This document shows, piece by piece, positions 34,847 through 44,458 of a stretch of DNA of 64,000 nt (position 1 is the first letter of the stretch; every line of letters begins with the position of its first letter). Where the stretch lies: positions 1,116,001-1,180,000 of the forward strand of contig VAXW01000005.1 in NCBI GenBank assembly GCA_005884115.1, given 5' to 3'. A program made the translations under genes and the position numbers. The DNA comes from Actinomycetota bacterium. GTDB taxonomy: Bacteria > Actinomycetota > Thermoleophilia > Solirubrobacterales > Solirubrobacteraceae. The notes beneath the pieces are model-generated. The model worked only from the letters and a program-made list of their open reading frames with translations. It made no database searches and had not been told where the DNA came from.

Positions 34847-34889
34847 TACAGTGCCAATTGGAGGATGATTTTGGGGACCAATTCGTTGG
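34847..34889 (+). promoter_or_regulatory. Promoter and CCAA/TTGG operator-like pair of mocR-type gene
   Basis: A TACAGT -10 box (34847-34852) is followed by the palindrome CCAATTGG (34854-34861) and, 26 bp centre to centre, CCAATTCGTTGG (34878-34889). The two inverted CCAA/TTGG sites straddle the start codon. MocR-type regulators commonly autoregulate from paired sites near their promoter, so these are candidate binding sites. This is an inference from position. Confidence 0.4.
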
Positions 34890-36292
34890 GACGCCCAGGG
34901 GCCCTCGCGAGCGGCCCCGAGCTGCTGGTCGAGCTGCGACGCGAGCAGCGCCGGCCGCTGCGCGCGCAGCTGGAGGACGGCCTGAGGCAGGCCACCCGCG
35001 CCGGGCGCCTGTGCGCCGGCGCGAGGCTCCCGGCGACCCGCGTCCTGGCCGCCGATCTCGGCGTCTCGCGCAGGCTCGTGGTCGACGCCTACCAGCAGCT
35101 GATCGCCGAGGGCTATCTCGTCTCCCAGAGGGGGGCCGGCACGTTTGTCGCCGCCGCCGGCGCGGCGAGCGCGCCCGCGCAGGAGCGGGCGCCGGAGCCG
35201 CCGCGCTTCGACTTCTTCCCGGGCCACCCCGACCTGTCCTCGTTCCCGCGCCGGCAGTGGCTGAAGGCCATGCGCGAGACGCTTGCGGCGACGCCCGACC
35301 GGAGCCTCGGCTATCCCGACGCGCGCGGCGCCGCCGAGCTGCGGCGGGCGCTGGCCGAGCACCTGCGCCGCGTGCGCGGAGTCGCCGTCGACGCGCAGCG
35401 GATCGTCGTCTGCTCCGGCACCGCGCAGGGCCTTGCGCTGCTCGCGCGCGCCCTCGATCGCCCGCATATGGCCGTCGAGGATCCGGGGCTGCCTCCGCAT
35501 CATGCGATCCTCCTCGCGCACGGCGCGAGGCTGAGCGCCATGGCGGTCGACGGCGAAGGAGCGAAGGTCGAAACTTTGCCCGCGCTGGCCGCGCGCGGCG
35601 GGGCGATCGACGCGGCGTTCGTCACCCCGTCCCACCAGTCGCCGACCGGGGCAGCGCTTACGCCTGCGCGCCGTGCGTCGCTGCTCGAGTGGGCGGCCTC
35701 GACGGCTGGACTCGTGATCGAGGACGACTACGACGCCGAGTTCCGCTATGACCGAGCGCCACTGGGCGCGCTTCAGGGCCTTGCGCCAGATCGCGTCGTC
35801 TACATGGGCACCACGAGCAAGACCCTGGCGCCCGCGCTGCGCCTGGGGTGGATGGTGCTCCCGCCGGCTCTGCTCGAGCGCGTGGCCGAACAGCGCAGCC
35901 TCGCAGATCACGGCGCGCCCACGCTCGAGCAGCTGGCGCTCGCCCGCCTGATCGAGAGCGGCGCCTACGACCGCCACCTGCGCCAGGCACGCCGGCGCTA
36001 CCGCGCGCGACGCGACGCGCTCGTGCACGCGCTCTCGCGCCATCTGCCCAGCGCTCGCGTCACGGGTGTCGCCGCCGGCCTGCACGCCGTCGTACGCCTC
36101 GATCGCGCGGTGGACGGATCCGAGCTGGTGCTCGCGGCGCTGCGACGCTCGCTAGGCGTGTATCCGCTCGGCTACGCGTTCATGGAGCCGAGGCCGGTCC
36201 ACGACGAGCTCGTGCTCGGCTACGCAAACCTCTCAGAGACGGCCATCGAGGAGGGCATTCGCCTGCTCGCGCTGGTGCTCGCCGAGCTGTAG
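34865..36292 (+). CDS. MocR/PdxR-family transcription regulator (GntR wHTH plus aminotransferase domain)
   Basis: 475 residues. Residues about 25-100 are a GntR winged helix (LRAQLEDGLRQATRAGRLCAG, LAADLGVSRRLVVDAYQQLIAEG). The rest is a fold-type I aminotransferase-like domain with HQSPTGAALTPARR, EDDYDAEFRYD and the PLP-binding Lys in GTTSKTLAPALRLGW. Regulators of this kind sense PLP or amino compounds and often control a divergent gene. The divergent operon here encodes the four-helix membrane protein, the AhpD-like protein and an epimerase, which makes it a likely target. ATG 34865 has GGAGG directly upstream. Confidence 0.88.
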   Translation: MILGTNSLGRPGALASGPELLVELRREQRRPLRAQLEDGLRQATRAGRLCAGARLPATRVLAADLGVSRRLVVDAYQQLIAEGYLVSQRGAGTFVAAAGAASAPAQERAPEPPRFDFFPGHPDLSSFPRRQWLKAMRETLAATPDRSLGYPDARGAAELRRALAEHLRRVRGVAVDAQRIVVCSGTAQGLALLARALDRPHMAVEDPGLPPHHAILLAHGARLSAMAVDGEGAKVETLPALAARGGAIDAAFVTPSHQSPTGAALTPARRASLLEWAASTAGLVIEDDYDAEFRYDRAPLGALQGLAPDRVVYMGTTSKTLAPALRLGWMVLPPALLERVAEQRSLADHGAPTLEQLALARLIESGAYDRHLRQARRRYRARRDALVHALSRHLPSARVTGVAAGLHAVVRLDRAVDGSELVLAALRRSLGVYPLGYAFMEPRPVHDELVLGYANLSETAIEEGIRLLALVLAEL

Positions 36293-36379
36293 CGATCGGG
36301 TGGATCGCCGGTGCCGCCGTCGCAGCGCCGGCTCTGAGCGCACCGCGCTCGCGGGCGCCGCTGCCACCGCGCCCGGCGC

Positions 36380-37534
36380 TCAGCCGGCCGCGCTCGCCAA
36401 CACCCGCGCCCGAGCCGCCGAGGGCGCGGCGGGAGCCGCCGCGAAGGAGGGTGGCGCGATCGCGAGGTAGTGGTTGAAGGCCCAGCGCGCCAAGCGCTCG
36501 CGCTCGACGCAGCGCACGGCAGCGGTGACTGCGCGGCTGGGAGTCAGGAGCCCGACGAGGCGCTGCGCGGACAGCAGCCAGCGAAACTTCCTCGCGTGCG
36601 AGTCCGAGAAGGCGCCATAGCGGCGCAGCGCCTGCTCGCGATCGCGGCCCCTAGCCACGACGGCCCGCAGCTCGCGCCCCGCGGCCAAACCGAAGTACAG
36701 CGCCGTGCGGATGCCCTCGGCGGTGAGCGGCAGGCAGTGCCCGGCGGAATCCCCGACGAAGAACACACCGTCCTCGACAGCTGCGCGCAGCTGGTGAGGT
36801 ATCCAGTTTCCCTGATAGCCGACCGGCTCGAGCTCCAGCTCGCGCGCGAGACGCACCGTCGGCTCCTTGACGTGGTGCGAGGGCCAGAAAGACCCGACGC
36901 CGACACGTAGCTCGTCGCGCGCGGGGAAGTTCCAGCTGTAGCCCGCGCGGATGTAACTCTCATCGATCCACAGCTCCATCTCGGAGCCCTTCCCCGGCGG
37001 GTGCACCTCGAGCCCGCGCGACAGGCGCGCGTTCGGCGGCTGGATCGTGCGCCCGTTGGAGAGCACGCGGCGCCAGCCGAGCGCGTCGACGATCAGCGGG
37101 GCGGTGATCGGCCCGCGGTCGGTGTGCACGGTGTCGCCGTCGCGGCCTCTCACGGTCGCCGTGTGCAACTCGACCTGGCCGTCGTCCGCCTGGTCCCACA
37201 AGAGCGCGCACAGCTCGCGGTAGTCGAAGGTCGAGAACGTCCACGGCAGCGACCAGCGGGCACTTGCAAACGGAGTGTGCACGACCAGCTCGTCGAAGCT
37301 CTGGCGCAGCGAGCTCATCACACCAAGCGCCTGCATCCACACGGTCGGCATCGCGCACGCGGACGTCTGGCGCTCGCCGAGCTCGTAGCGGTCGATGACG
37401 AGAACGCGCGCGCCTGATGCGCGCAGTTCGCGCGCCACGGCGAGCCCAGCGAAGCTGGCTCCGCACACGAGCACGTCGCAGTCGCGCTCCAAGCGGGTGC
37501 GCGCCGCTCCCCGCTTGGTCGCTCGAGTGGGCAT
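36380..37534 (-). CDS. FAD-dependent oxidoreductase, geranylgeranyl reductase-like
   Basis: 384 residues from ATG 37534. The FAD motif CDVLVCGASFAGLAVARELR opens the protein and RVLVIDRYELGE follows. GVFFVGDSAGHCLPLTAEGI near residue 270 is the second FAD contact characteristic of the geranylgeranyl reductase/digeranylgeranylglycerophospholipid reductase family and related group A flavin monooxygenases. The C-terminal region is helical. The substrate could be an isoprenoid, a fatty acyl group or an aromatic compound. The gene is divergent from rpsA with only 36 bp between the starts. Confidence 0.82.
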   Translation of the reverse strand: MPTRATKRGAARTRLERDCDVLVCGASFAGLAVARELRASGARVLVIDRYELGERQTSACAMPTVWMQALGVMSSLRQSFDELVVHTPFASARWSLPWTFSTFDYRELCALLWDQADDGQVELHTATVRGRDGDTVHTDRGPITAPLIVDALGWRRVLSNGRTIQPPNARLSRGLEVHPPGKGSEMELWIDESYIRAGYSWNFPARDELRVGVGSFWPSHHVKEPTVRLARELELEPVGYQGNWIPHQLRAAVEDGVFFVGDSAGHCLPLTAEGIRTALYFGLAAGRELRAVVARGRDREQALRRYGAFSDSHARKFRWLLSAQRLVGLLTPSRAVTAAVRCVERERLARWAFNHYLAIAPPSFAAAPAAPSAARARVLASAAG

Positions 37535-37543
37535 TGCCCGACA

Positions 37544-37549
37544 ATGATA
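37544..37549 (-). promoter_or_regulatory. TATCAT -10 box, leaderless promoter of oxidoreductase gene
   Basis: Minus-strand TATCAT, 9 nt before the start at 37534. It is back-to-back with the rpsA promoter. Confidence 0.5.
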
Positions 37550-37558
37550 CGGCTGCGC

Positions 37559-37564
37559 TAGGCT
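37559..37564 (+). promoter_or_regulatory. TANNNT -10 box, leaderless promoter of rpsA
   Basis: TAGGCT, 6 nt before GTG 37571. The two divergent boxes are only 9 bp apart, so the promoters must exclude or influence each other. Confidence 0.45.
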
Positions 37565-37570
37565 TCGCCA

Positions 37571-39010
37571 GTGCATACGGCGATGGACAAACCTGAAGCC
37601 CGAGTGGTCGAGGGGTCCAACGGACTCCTGCTGGAGGTAGACGGCGAGATCGTCCCAAATTACGACGCCACGTTCAGGACGATCGAGGAGGGCGAAGTCG
37701 TCACCGGGCACGTCGTACGGATCGACAAGGACGAGGTCCTCGTAGACATCGGTTACAAGTCCGAGGGCGTCATCCCCGCAGGCGAGCTGTCAATCCGCAA
37801 GTCGGTCGACCCCAAGGACGAGGTGCATCTCGGCGAGGAGGTCGACGCGATGGTCCTCACCAAGGAGGACCAGGACGGGCGCCTGATCATGTCCAAGAAG
37901 CGCGCCCGCTTCGAGAAGGCGTGGCGACGCATCGAAACGGCCGCCGAGTCGGGCGAGCCGGTCGAGGGCACCGTGATCGAGGTCGTCAAGGGCGGACTGA
38001 TCATCGACCTGGGCGTGCGCGGCTTCCTGCCAGCGTCGCTGGTTGACATCCGCCGCGTCCCCAACCTCGACGAGTACATGGGCACGAAGATCGAGACCAA
38101 GGTGATCGAGCTCAACCGCTCGCGCAACAACGTCGTCCTCTCGCGGCGCGCCGTGCTGGAGGAGGAGCGCAAGGAGGTGCGCCAGCAGATCCTCGATCGC
38201 CTGCAGCCGGGTCTCGTGGTCGAAGGCCAGATCTCGAACATCGTCGATTTCGGAGCGTTCGTGGACCTCGACGGCATCGACGGCCTGATCCACATCTCCG
38301 AGCTGTCGTGGTCGCACGTCAACCATCCCAGCGAGATCCTCACGATCGGCGACACGGTCAAGGTCAAGGTGCTGGACATCGATCGCGAGCGCCAGCGCAT
38401 CTCGCTTGGGCTCAAGCAGACGCAGGAGGATCCGTGGCAGCGGATCGTCGATACGTACAACGTCGGCGACGAGCTCGAGGGCAAGGTGACGAAGGTGGTG
38501 ACGTTCGGCGCGTTCGTCGAGATCCTCGACGGCGTCGAGGGCCTCGTCCACATCTCGGAGCTGGCGCAACATCACGTCGAGAGCCCGCGCGAGATCGTGC
38601 ATCCAGGGGATGAGATCCGGGTCAAGATCCTTGAGATCGACTCCGAGCGCAGGCGCCTGTCGCTGTCGGCCAAGCGCGTAGAGGACCAGGTCCTGCCCGT
38701 GTCGCGTCCCGCCACGGCGGACGCCGAAGCGGCCGACGAAGGCGAGGCAGCGGACGCGTCCCCGGAGGAGCCGCGAGAGCAGGCCGCGGACGCCGAGGCG
38801 CTGGCCGGCGCCGAGACGGCCGGCGAGGTCGCTCAGGAGGCTCAGCAGGAGAGCGAGGGGGCGGGCGCAGACGGCGAGGCCGAGGTGCAGGTCGCCGCGC
38901 AGGAGGCGACCACGAACGCCGAGGATCCCCCCGCAGCGCCCGCCGCATCCGATGGCGAGGGCTCGCGAGGCGAGGACGGCGACGCCCAGCCGCCGGAAGA
39001 GACCACCTAA
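37571..39010 (+). CDS. rpsA: 30S ribosomal protein S1
   Basis: 479 residues with four S1 (OB-fold) repeats at roughly 35-105, 120-190, 207-278 and 293-365. Characteristic phrases are GHVVRIDKDEVLVDIGYKSEG, GTVIEVVKGGLIIDLGVRGF, GQISNIVDFGAFVDLDGIDG and GKVTKVVTFGAFVEILDGVEG. The last 110 residues are a Glu/Ala-rich acidic tail. It binds mRNA on the small subunit and aids initiation. Actinobacterial S1 usually has four repeats, as here. GTG 37571 agrees with the leaderless box; ATG 37583 is an alternative. The order rpsA-coaE is common in actinobacteria. Confidence 0.95.
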   Translation: MHTAMDKPEARVVEGSNGLLLEVDGEIVPNYDATFRTIEEGEVVTGHVVRIDKDEVLVDIGYKSEGVIPAGELSIRKSVDPKDEVHLGEEVDAMVLTKEDQDGRLIMSKKRARFEKAWRRIETAAESGEPVEGTVIEVVKGGLIIDLGVRGFLPASLVDIRRVPNLDEYMGTKIETKVIELNRSRNNVVLSRRAVLEEERKEVRQQILDRLQPGLVVEGQISNIVDFGAFVDLDGIDGLIHISELSWSHVNHPSEILTIGDTVKVKVLDIDRERQRISLGLKQTQEDPWQRIVDTYNVGDELEGKVTKVVTFGAFVEILDGVEGLVHISELAQHHVESPREIVHPGDEIRVKILEIDSERRRLSLSAKRVEDQVLPVSRPATADAEAADEGEAADASPEEPREQAADAEALAGAETAGEVAQEAQQESEGAGADGEAEVQVAAQEATTNAEDPPAAPAASDGEGSRGEDGDAQPPEETT

Positions 39011-39050
39011 GACCACGAGCTCCGAGGGCGTAGCCGAGCCGGGGCCGGTC

Positions 39051-39653
39051 GTGCCGTTCATCGGCCTGACGGGCGGCATGGGGGCAGGGAAGTCGACCGC
39101 ACTGGCGGTCCTAGAGCGCCTCGGAGCTGCCGTGCTGTCGACCGACGCGATCGTGCACGAGCTATACGAGGATGAGGAGCTGCGCGAAGCACTGCGCGAG
39201 CGCTTCGGGGCGCAGGCGGTGCCTGGTGGCCGCGTCGATCGCGCGGCGGTGGCGGCACGGGCCTTCGCCAGCGAGGAGGATCGCGCGTGGCTCGAGGCGC
39301 TGCTCTGGCCGCTCGTGGGGGGCCGCGTGCTGGCGTGGCTGCAGCGTGTGCGCGCGGGCAGCGAGCGCGCATGTAACGGGGCCAGGCCTCGAGCCGCCGT
39401 CGTCGAGGTCCCGCTGCTGTTCGAGGCGGGCATGGAGGAAGTCTTCGACGCAACGATCGCCGTTGTCGCGCGCGAGGAGCTGCGCCGCGAGCGAGCCGCG
39501 CGGCGCGGACACGCGCTCGAAGACGAGCGCGCCGCGCGCCAGCTCGCTCAGGACGCCAAGGCACAGCGGGCCACGTTCGTGGTGCACAACGACGGCAGCG
39601 AGCTCGCGCTCGAGCGAGAGCTGTCGGAGATCCTTGCCAAGCTAGCGCGATGA
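39051..39653 (+). CDS. coaE: Dephospho-CoA kinase
   Basis: 200 residues from GTG 39051, giving the normal N-terminus [16 protein letters not shown] with its P-loop. [16 protein letters not shown] holds the substrate-binding Asp, [16 protein letters not shown] the LLFE motif, and [18 protein letters not shown] the Arg-rich lid. It phosphorylates dephospho-CoA in the last step of CoA synthesis, which links it to the panBCD genes 11 kb away. A longer frame begins inside rpsA, but the family length supports the short form. No strong SD precedes GTG, so translation may be coupled to rpsA. Confidence 0.92.
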   Translation: MPFIGLTGGMGAGKSTALAVLERLGAAVLSTDAIVHELYEDEELREALRERFGAQAVPGGRVDRAAVAARAFASEEDRAWLEALLWPLVGGRVLAWLQRVRAGSERACNGARPRAAVVEVPLLFEAGMEEVFDATIAVVAREELRRERAARRGHALEDERAARQLAQDAKAQRATFVVHNDGSELALERELSEILAKLAR

Positions 39654-40228
39654 GCCGACGCGCATTGGTGGCGACCGCGTGGGTGCTCGGCGCGGTCATG
39701 CTCGGTGCGCTCGTCGTGTCGCAGATCAACAATGCCACGCGCCGGTTTGGGCTGCCGCTGAGCAACGCCGCGGTGATCCGTACGCAGGCGAGCGCCAAGC
39801 GCCTGGACCCAGCGCTGATCGCGGCGGTGATCTACGCGGAGACGAAGTTCGACCCGCGCCCCTCCGCGGCCGGAGCGCAGGGCCTGATGCAGATCCTGCC
39901 CGAAACGGCCTACTTCATCGCGAGGCGCTCCGGGGGAACGCGTTTCCAGGCCAGCGACCTGGCTCGGCCGAGCGTCAACGTCGCCTACGGCAGCTACTAC
40001 CTCAGATACCTGCTCGACCACTACGCCGGCAACGAGATGCTCGCGGTTGCCGCGTACAACGCTGGCCTCACCAACGTGGACCGCTGGGTGTCCGACGCGC
40101 GCACGAACGGACAGCCCCTGAGCGAGGCTGCGATCCCGTTCCCGGAGACGCGCGAATACGTCCAGCGCGTGCTCGGCGCCGAGCTCGACTACCGCGTCGC
40201 CTACCGCCGCGAGCTGGGCCTCGGCTAG
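39650..40228 (+). CDS. Membrane-anchored lytic transglycosylase (SLT domain)
   Basis: 192 residues. An N-terminal hydrophobic anchor (about 4-25) is followed by a complete SLT domain: catalytic Glu in [33 protein letters not shown], then [19 protein letters not shown] and [16 protein letters not shown]. It cleaves peptidoglycan between MurNAc and GlcNAc with 1,6-anhydro formation. ATG overlaps the coaE stop (ATGA). It is of the Slt70/MltE-like short type and a housekeeping protein in this context, unlike the larger two-domain enzyme at 1197. Confidence 0.9.
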   Translation: MSRRALVATAWVLGAVMLGALVVSQINNATRRFGLPLSNAAVIRTQASAKRLDPALIAAVIYAETKFDPRPSAAGAQGLMQILPETAYFIARRSGGTRFQASDLARPSVNVAYGSYYLRYLLDHYAGNEMLAVAAYNAGLTNVDRWVSDARTNGQPLSEAAIPFPETREYVQRVLGAELDYRVAYRRELGLG

Positions 40229-40269
40229 GGCGGGGGGCGTGGCGCGGAGGCTACTGTAGGAGGGCGCGC

Positions 40270-42342
40270 ATGCCCGCCTTCAAGCTCGACTCCGTTTTCA
40301 CCCCCACCGCCGACCAGCCGGCCGCGATCGATGCGCTCGCCGACGGCGTTCGCGCGGGCGAGCGTTTCCAGACGTTGCTGGGTGCCACCGGCACGGGCAA
40401 GACGCTGACAATGGCCGGCGTGATCGAGCAGGTGCAGCGCCCGGCGCTCGTGATCGCCCACAACAAGACGTTGGCCGCGCAGCTGTGCAACGAGTTCCGG
40501 ACATTCTTCCCACACAACGCGGTCGAGTACTTCGTCTCCTACTACGACTACTACCAGCCCGAGGCGTACGTCCCCAGCCGGGACCTGTACATCGAGAAGG
40601 ACTCGGCCATCAACCAGGAGGTCGACCGCCTGCGCCACGCCGCAACCGCGGCCGTGTTCGCGCGCCGCGACGTGATCGTGGTCGCCTCCGTCTCCTGCAT
40701 CTACGGGCTGGGCTCACCGGAGACGTACGAGATGAACATGCAGATCCTCAGGCGCGGTGAGGAGATCGATCGCGACCAGCTGCTGCGCAAGCTCGTCTCG
40801 ATCCAGTACACGCGCAACGACTCGGTGCTCTCGCGGGGGACGTTCCGCGTTCGCGGGGAGACGCTCGAGGTCTTCCCGGCGTATGCCGAGAGCGCGTTCC
40901 GCGCGGTCATGTTCGGCGATGAGGTCGAGCGTCTGCAGCACTTCGACCCGCTGACCGGCGAGCTCATCGAGGAGGACCTCGAGCATGTCGCGATCTGGCC
41001 GGCGACGCACTACAACGTCAAGGAGGGCACGATCGAGGATGGCGTGGCCGAGATCGGCCGCGAGCTGGACGAGCGCTGCGCGCAGCTCGAGTCCGAAGGC
41101 AAGCTGCTCGAGTCGCACAGGCTGCGCCAGCGCACGCAGTACGACATGGAGATGCTGCGCGAGGTCGGCTTCTGCTCGGGCATCGAGAACTACTCGCGCA
41201 TCCTCGACAAACGGCGTCAAGGCGAGCGGCCGTACTGCCTGATCGACTACTTCCCCAGCGACTTCATCTGCTTCATCGACGAGTCCCACCAGACGGTGCC
41301 GCAGATCGGGGGCATGTACGAGGGCGACCGCTCGCGCAAGCAGACGCTCGTCGACTACGGCTTCAGGCTGCCAAGCGCGCTCGACAACCGCCCGCAGCGC
41401 TTCGACGAGTTTCTCTCCATCACCCCGCAGATGATGTTCGTGTCGGCCACGCCAGGCGAATACGAGCGCACGCAGGCGCAGCGCGTGGTCGAGCAAATCG
41501 TGCGGCCGACCGGGATCGTCGATCCACAGGTACAGGTGCGCCAGACGAAGAACCAGATCGATGACCTCATGAACGAGGTCCGCCGCCGGACCGAGCGCGA
41601 CGAGCGCGTGCTGGTGACCACGCTGACCAAGAAAATGTCCGAGGACCTCTCGCAGTACCTGCTCGAGATGGGTTTCAAGACGCGCTACCTGCACTCCGAG
41701 ATCGACACGCTGGAACGAATCCAGATCATTCGCGATCTGCGTCTTGGCGAGTACGACGTGCTCGTCGGCGTGAACCTCCTGCGCGAGGGGCTCGACCTAC
41801 CCGAGGTCTCGCTCGTGGCGATCCTCGATGCCGACAAGGAGGGCTTCCTGCGTGGCGAGACCTCGCTGATCCAGACGATCGGACGCGCCGCGCGCAACGT
41901 CGAAGGGGCGGTGATCATGTACGCCGACCACGAGACGCAGGCGATGCGTGCGGCGATCTCCGAGACCAGCCGCCGGCGCGAGATCCAGCTCGCCTACAAC
42001 GAGCGGCACGGGATCACCGCCGCGACGATCGTCAAGGGGATCTCCGACATCGCGGAGTTCCTTCAGACCGAGTCCAAGGTTCCGAGCGCTCGCAGGCGGT
42101 CCAGCGCGCGCCGGCGCCCGTCCGCCGAGCTCCCACGGCACGAGCTCGAGCGCATGGCAGTCGAGCTCGAGGAGGAGATGATGGCCGCGGCGGAGGACCT
42201 GCGTTTCGAGTACGCCGCGCAGATACGCGACGAGCTTCGCGACCTGCGGCGCGAGCTGCGCGAGATCCACACGAGCGAGGCGCGTTCCGGAGCGGATTCG
42301 CGCGGCGCCCAAGACGGGTCCCGAGTCCGTACGGGCAGCTAG
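40270..42342 (+). CDS. uvrB: Excinuclease ABC subunit B
   Basis: 690 residues starting at ATG 40270, behind TAGGAGGG. Helicase motifs: [13 protein letters not shown] (Walker A), the beta-hairpin [60 protein letters not shown] and [12 protein letters not shown]. The C-terminal UVR motif (about 625-660) that contacts UvrC is present ([25 protein letters not shown] shortened here for length). It is the damage-verifying helicase of nucleotide excision repair. No SOS box was seen in the 41-bp gap upstream. A longer frame upstream overlaps the transglycosylase gene and is not real. Confidence 0.96.
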   Translation: MPAFKLDSVFTPTADQPAAIDALADGVRAGERFQTLLGATGTGKTLTMAGVIEQVQRPALVIAHNKTLAAQLCNEFRTFFPHNAVEYFVSYYDYYQPEAYVPSRDLYIEKDSAINQEVDRLRHAATAAVFARRDVIVVASVSCIYGLGSPETYEMNMQILRRGEEIDRDQLLRKLVSIQYTRNDSVLSRGTFRVRGETLEVFPAYAESAFRAVMFGDEVERLQHFDPLTGELIEEDLEHVAIWPATHYNVKEGTIEDGVAEIGRELDERCAQLESEGKLLESHRLRQRTQYDMEMLREVGFCSGIENYSRILDKRRQGERPYCLIDYFPSDFICFIDESHQTVPQIGGMYEGDRSRKQTLVDYGFRLPSALDNRPQRFDEFLSITPQMMFVSATPGEYERTQAQRVVEQIVRPTGIVDPQVQVRQTKNQIDDLMNEVRRRTERDERVLVTTLTKKMSEDLSQYLLEMGFKTRYLHSEIDTLERIQIIRDLRLGEYDVLVGVNLLREGLDLPEVSLVAILDADKEGFLRGETSLIQTIGRAARNVEGAVIMYADHETQAMRAAISETSRRREIQLAYNERHGITAATIVKGISDIAEFLQTESKVPSARRRSSARRRPSAELPRHELERMAVELEEEMMAAAEDLRFEYAAQIRDELRDLRRELREIHTSEARSGADSRGAQDGSRVRTGS

Positions 42343-42597
42343 CGCAGACGTCGCCTGAAGGGCCCGCCAGGCGGGCGGCGAGCGAGGATCGTGCAGCGAC
42401 GGCCGCCCTGAGGTAGAGTCCGACTGCGCCTCTCGAAGGGTCACCTACAGCTTTGCCCACGGATGGGACCCTGACCGGGGGGTCAGCGCGGGGTCAAGAT
42501 GGCGAAGCGTGGAGCAGGAGGTGGGGTGATGAGGCGGAGAGAGAGGTGGCTCCCGGGATACGGGCCCGGACCACAGCGTCCATACAGGGGGAGAAAG
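42343..42597 (+). promoter_or_regulatory. Promoter and structured leader of the DUF11 gene
   Basis: About 255 bp. A small hairpin after uvrB (42362-42376) may end that transcript. A TAGAGT box (42414-42419) predicts a start near 42426 and a leader of about 170 nt. Within it, CTGACC (42471-42476) and GGTCAG (42481-42486) form a hairpin with a GGGG loop, extended by GACC/GGTC pairs. GGGGGAGAAAG precedes ATG 42598 as SD. Confidence 0.4.
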
Positions 42598-44325
42598 ATG
42601 CGCAAGCTCACGGTCATCCTGGCGGTGGGGATCGCGTTCGCCGGCTTCGGCACCGCGAACGCCTCCGCGCAGCCGAAGGTCACGAACACGTTCTCGTGCC
42701 ACGAAGTCACGTGGACATACACGCAATTTCCCGACCTTGAAGTGACCGGCAAAGAGCGGGTGGTGCTCGACGGCGTCAAGATCCTCAAAAAGGAATTCAA
42801 ATTCTTCGGCCCGTCCGCGTTCGACTCCGTCAAAATCACGGTCCCGCCCGGTCACCACGAAATAAGCGCGCACGTCGAGTACTACTGGGAAGGCGTCAAA
42901 CACGGCGAGGCAGACCACAAAGCCGTGGGCGGCATCACGTGTGCGGCCGAACCGTCCTTCACGATCGAAAAGCTGCAGAAGATCGCCGGTGACGGCGGAT
43001 ACACGCCGGACGAACTCAGCGGCAAAACGGGCCAGACGGTGGACTACGAGATCATCGTGAAGAACACGGGCAACACCACACTTACGTTCGGCAACTTCAC
43101 GGACGAAGAATGCGAAGCGATCACAGGCGGACCGACCGAACCGGTTGCGGCCGGCAAATCGACGACCTACTTCTGCAAACACATGCTGGCGGAACCGGGG
43201 TGTCACACGAACACCGCGACCGTGACCGGGACACCGCCTGAAGGCCAAGGCGAACCCATCACGGAGAACTCGAACGCCGTAAAGGTGTGCGTACCTGCAG
43301 AACCCGCCTTCACGATCGCCAAGAAGCAGGAAATCGCGGGCAGCGGCACCGGCTACACGACAGAAGTCTACAAAGGCGCAGTCGGCCAGACGGTCAACTA
43401 CCAGATCACGGTGAAAAACACCGGCAACACGAAACTCAAATTCATCAACTTCACCGATGAAAAGTGCGATGAAGGGACGATCGCCGGCGGGCCCGGTGAA
43501 GCCTATGTTGCCCCGGGCGAATCCACGGTCTACACGTGCACGCACAAAATCACCGAAGCCGACAAGACTTCGACTGTGATCGAAAACAACGCGACTGACA
43601 CGGGAGTCCCGCCCGAAGGCCAGGGCGAACCCGCGACGAACACCTCGAACACGGTGTACGTCGCGTTTCCGAAACCGAAAGGCAGCATCACCTTTACGTG
43701 TACATCCGTGACCTTCAAATTCACCGGATTCCCCAATGTCCCCAACAACAAAGTGGTCGAGCGTATCTTCTTGGATGGCGTCCGGATCTTCAGGGAAACG
43801 TTCTACTTCAACGGCCCAACCTTCGAAAACACGGTGAAAATCACGGTACCCCCGGGCACACACAAACTGAATGCCCATGCCGAGTACAAAAAAGTAAACG
43901 GCATCAGCGGCGAGACCGACAGGTCGATCATCATCACCTGCAGCGCCGAACCCGAATTCACGATGCAGAAGTCGCAGAAGATCGACGGCTCGAGCGAACC
44001 GTTCACAACATCGACGATCGTAGGACACGTCGGAGATCAGGTCGACTACCAGGTCGTCGTCACGAACACCGGCAACGTGCCCTTGAAATACAGCAACTTC
44101 ACGGACGAAAAATGCGATGAAGGCACGATCGCCGGCGGCCCGGGCGAAGAACAGGTGGCGCCCAAAGGGACGACAACGTATACGTGCGACCATGTGCTCA
44201 CGCTGTTGGATTTCGCGGCGGGGACCTATACGAACTCGGCGACCGTCACCGGCACGCCCCCCGAAGGCCAGGGCGAACCCGTGACGAACACCTCCAACAC
44301 GGTCGAAGCCGAAGTCCAGGAATAG
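42598..44325 (+). CDS. Secreted DUF11-repeat protein with duplicated modules and atypical codon use
   Basis: 575 residues from ATG 42598 (SD GGGGGAG), with a clean signal peptide ending ASA-Q. Two kinds of module alternate. A head module (about 25-115 and 355-440) has the phrases KxVVExxFLDGVxIx and VKITVPPGxHxxxAHxEY. A DUF11-like beta module occurs three times (about 117-235, 238-355 and 440-570), each with AEPxFTIxK, VxNTGNxxL, NFTDEKCDEGTIAGG and TGTPPEGQGEPxTNTSNTV. The order is head-DUF11-DUF11-head-DUF11. No LPXTG, membrane anchor or enzyme motif is visible. Codon choice differs from every neighbour: AAA and GAA are preferred over AAG and GAG, and GC is lower. Either recent transfer or adaptation of an abundant surface protein could explain this. 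Confidence 0.82.
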   Translation: MRKLTVILAVGIAFAGFGTANASAQPKVTNTFSCHEVTWTYTQFPDLEVTGKERVVLDGVKILKKEFKFFGPSAFDSVKITVPPGHHEISAHVEYYWEGVKHGEADHKAVGGITCAAEPSFTIEKLQKIAGDGGYTPDELSGKTGQTVDYEIIVKNTGNTTLTFGNFTDEECEAITGGPTEPVAAGKSTTYFCKHMLAEPGCHTNTATVTGTPPEGQGEPITENSNAVKVCVPAEPAFTIAKKQEIAGSGTGYTTEVYKGAVGQTVNYQITVKNTGNTKLKFINFTDEKCDEGTIAGGPGEAYVAPGESTVYTCTHKITEADKTSTVIENNATDTGVPPEGQGEPATNTSNTVYVAFPKPKGSITFTCTSVTFKFTGFPNVPNNKVVERIFLDGVRIFRETFYFNGPTFENTVKITVPPGTHKLNAHAEYKKVNGISGETDRSIIITCSAEPEFTMQKSQKIDGSSEPFTTSTIVGHVGDQVDYQVVVTNTGNVPLKYSNFTDEKCDEGTIAGGPGEEQVAPKGTTTYTCDHVLTLLDFAAGTYTNSATVTGTPPEGQGEPVTNTSNTVEAEVQE

Positions 44326-44348
44326 GCAGCGAACGCAAGTGATGGGCA

Positions 44349-44378
44349 GGGGCCCCGGCCATCGCGGCCGGGGCCCTT
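44349..44378 (+). terminator. Intrinsic terminator-like hairpin after DUF11 gene
   Basis: Arms GGGCCCCGGCC (44350-44360) and GGCCGGGGCCC (44366-44376) pair perfectly over 11 bp, loop ATCGC, followed by TT. It is correctly placed 25 bp after the stop. Confidence 0.65.
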
Positions 44379-44458
44379 GACGGAGCCCGGTGGAGCCGCG
44401 CCGCTACGCGCGCTCAGCGGACGAGCCCGCGCCGGCGCTGTGCGCGAGTGGCATCGCC

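Noticed and set aside
39679-40269. N-terminal extension of uvrB by about 197 codons
   Set aside because: It overlaps the transglycosylase gene in another frame. The canonical UvrB N-terminus with an SD starts at 40270.
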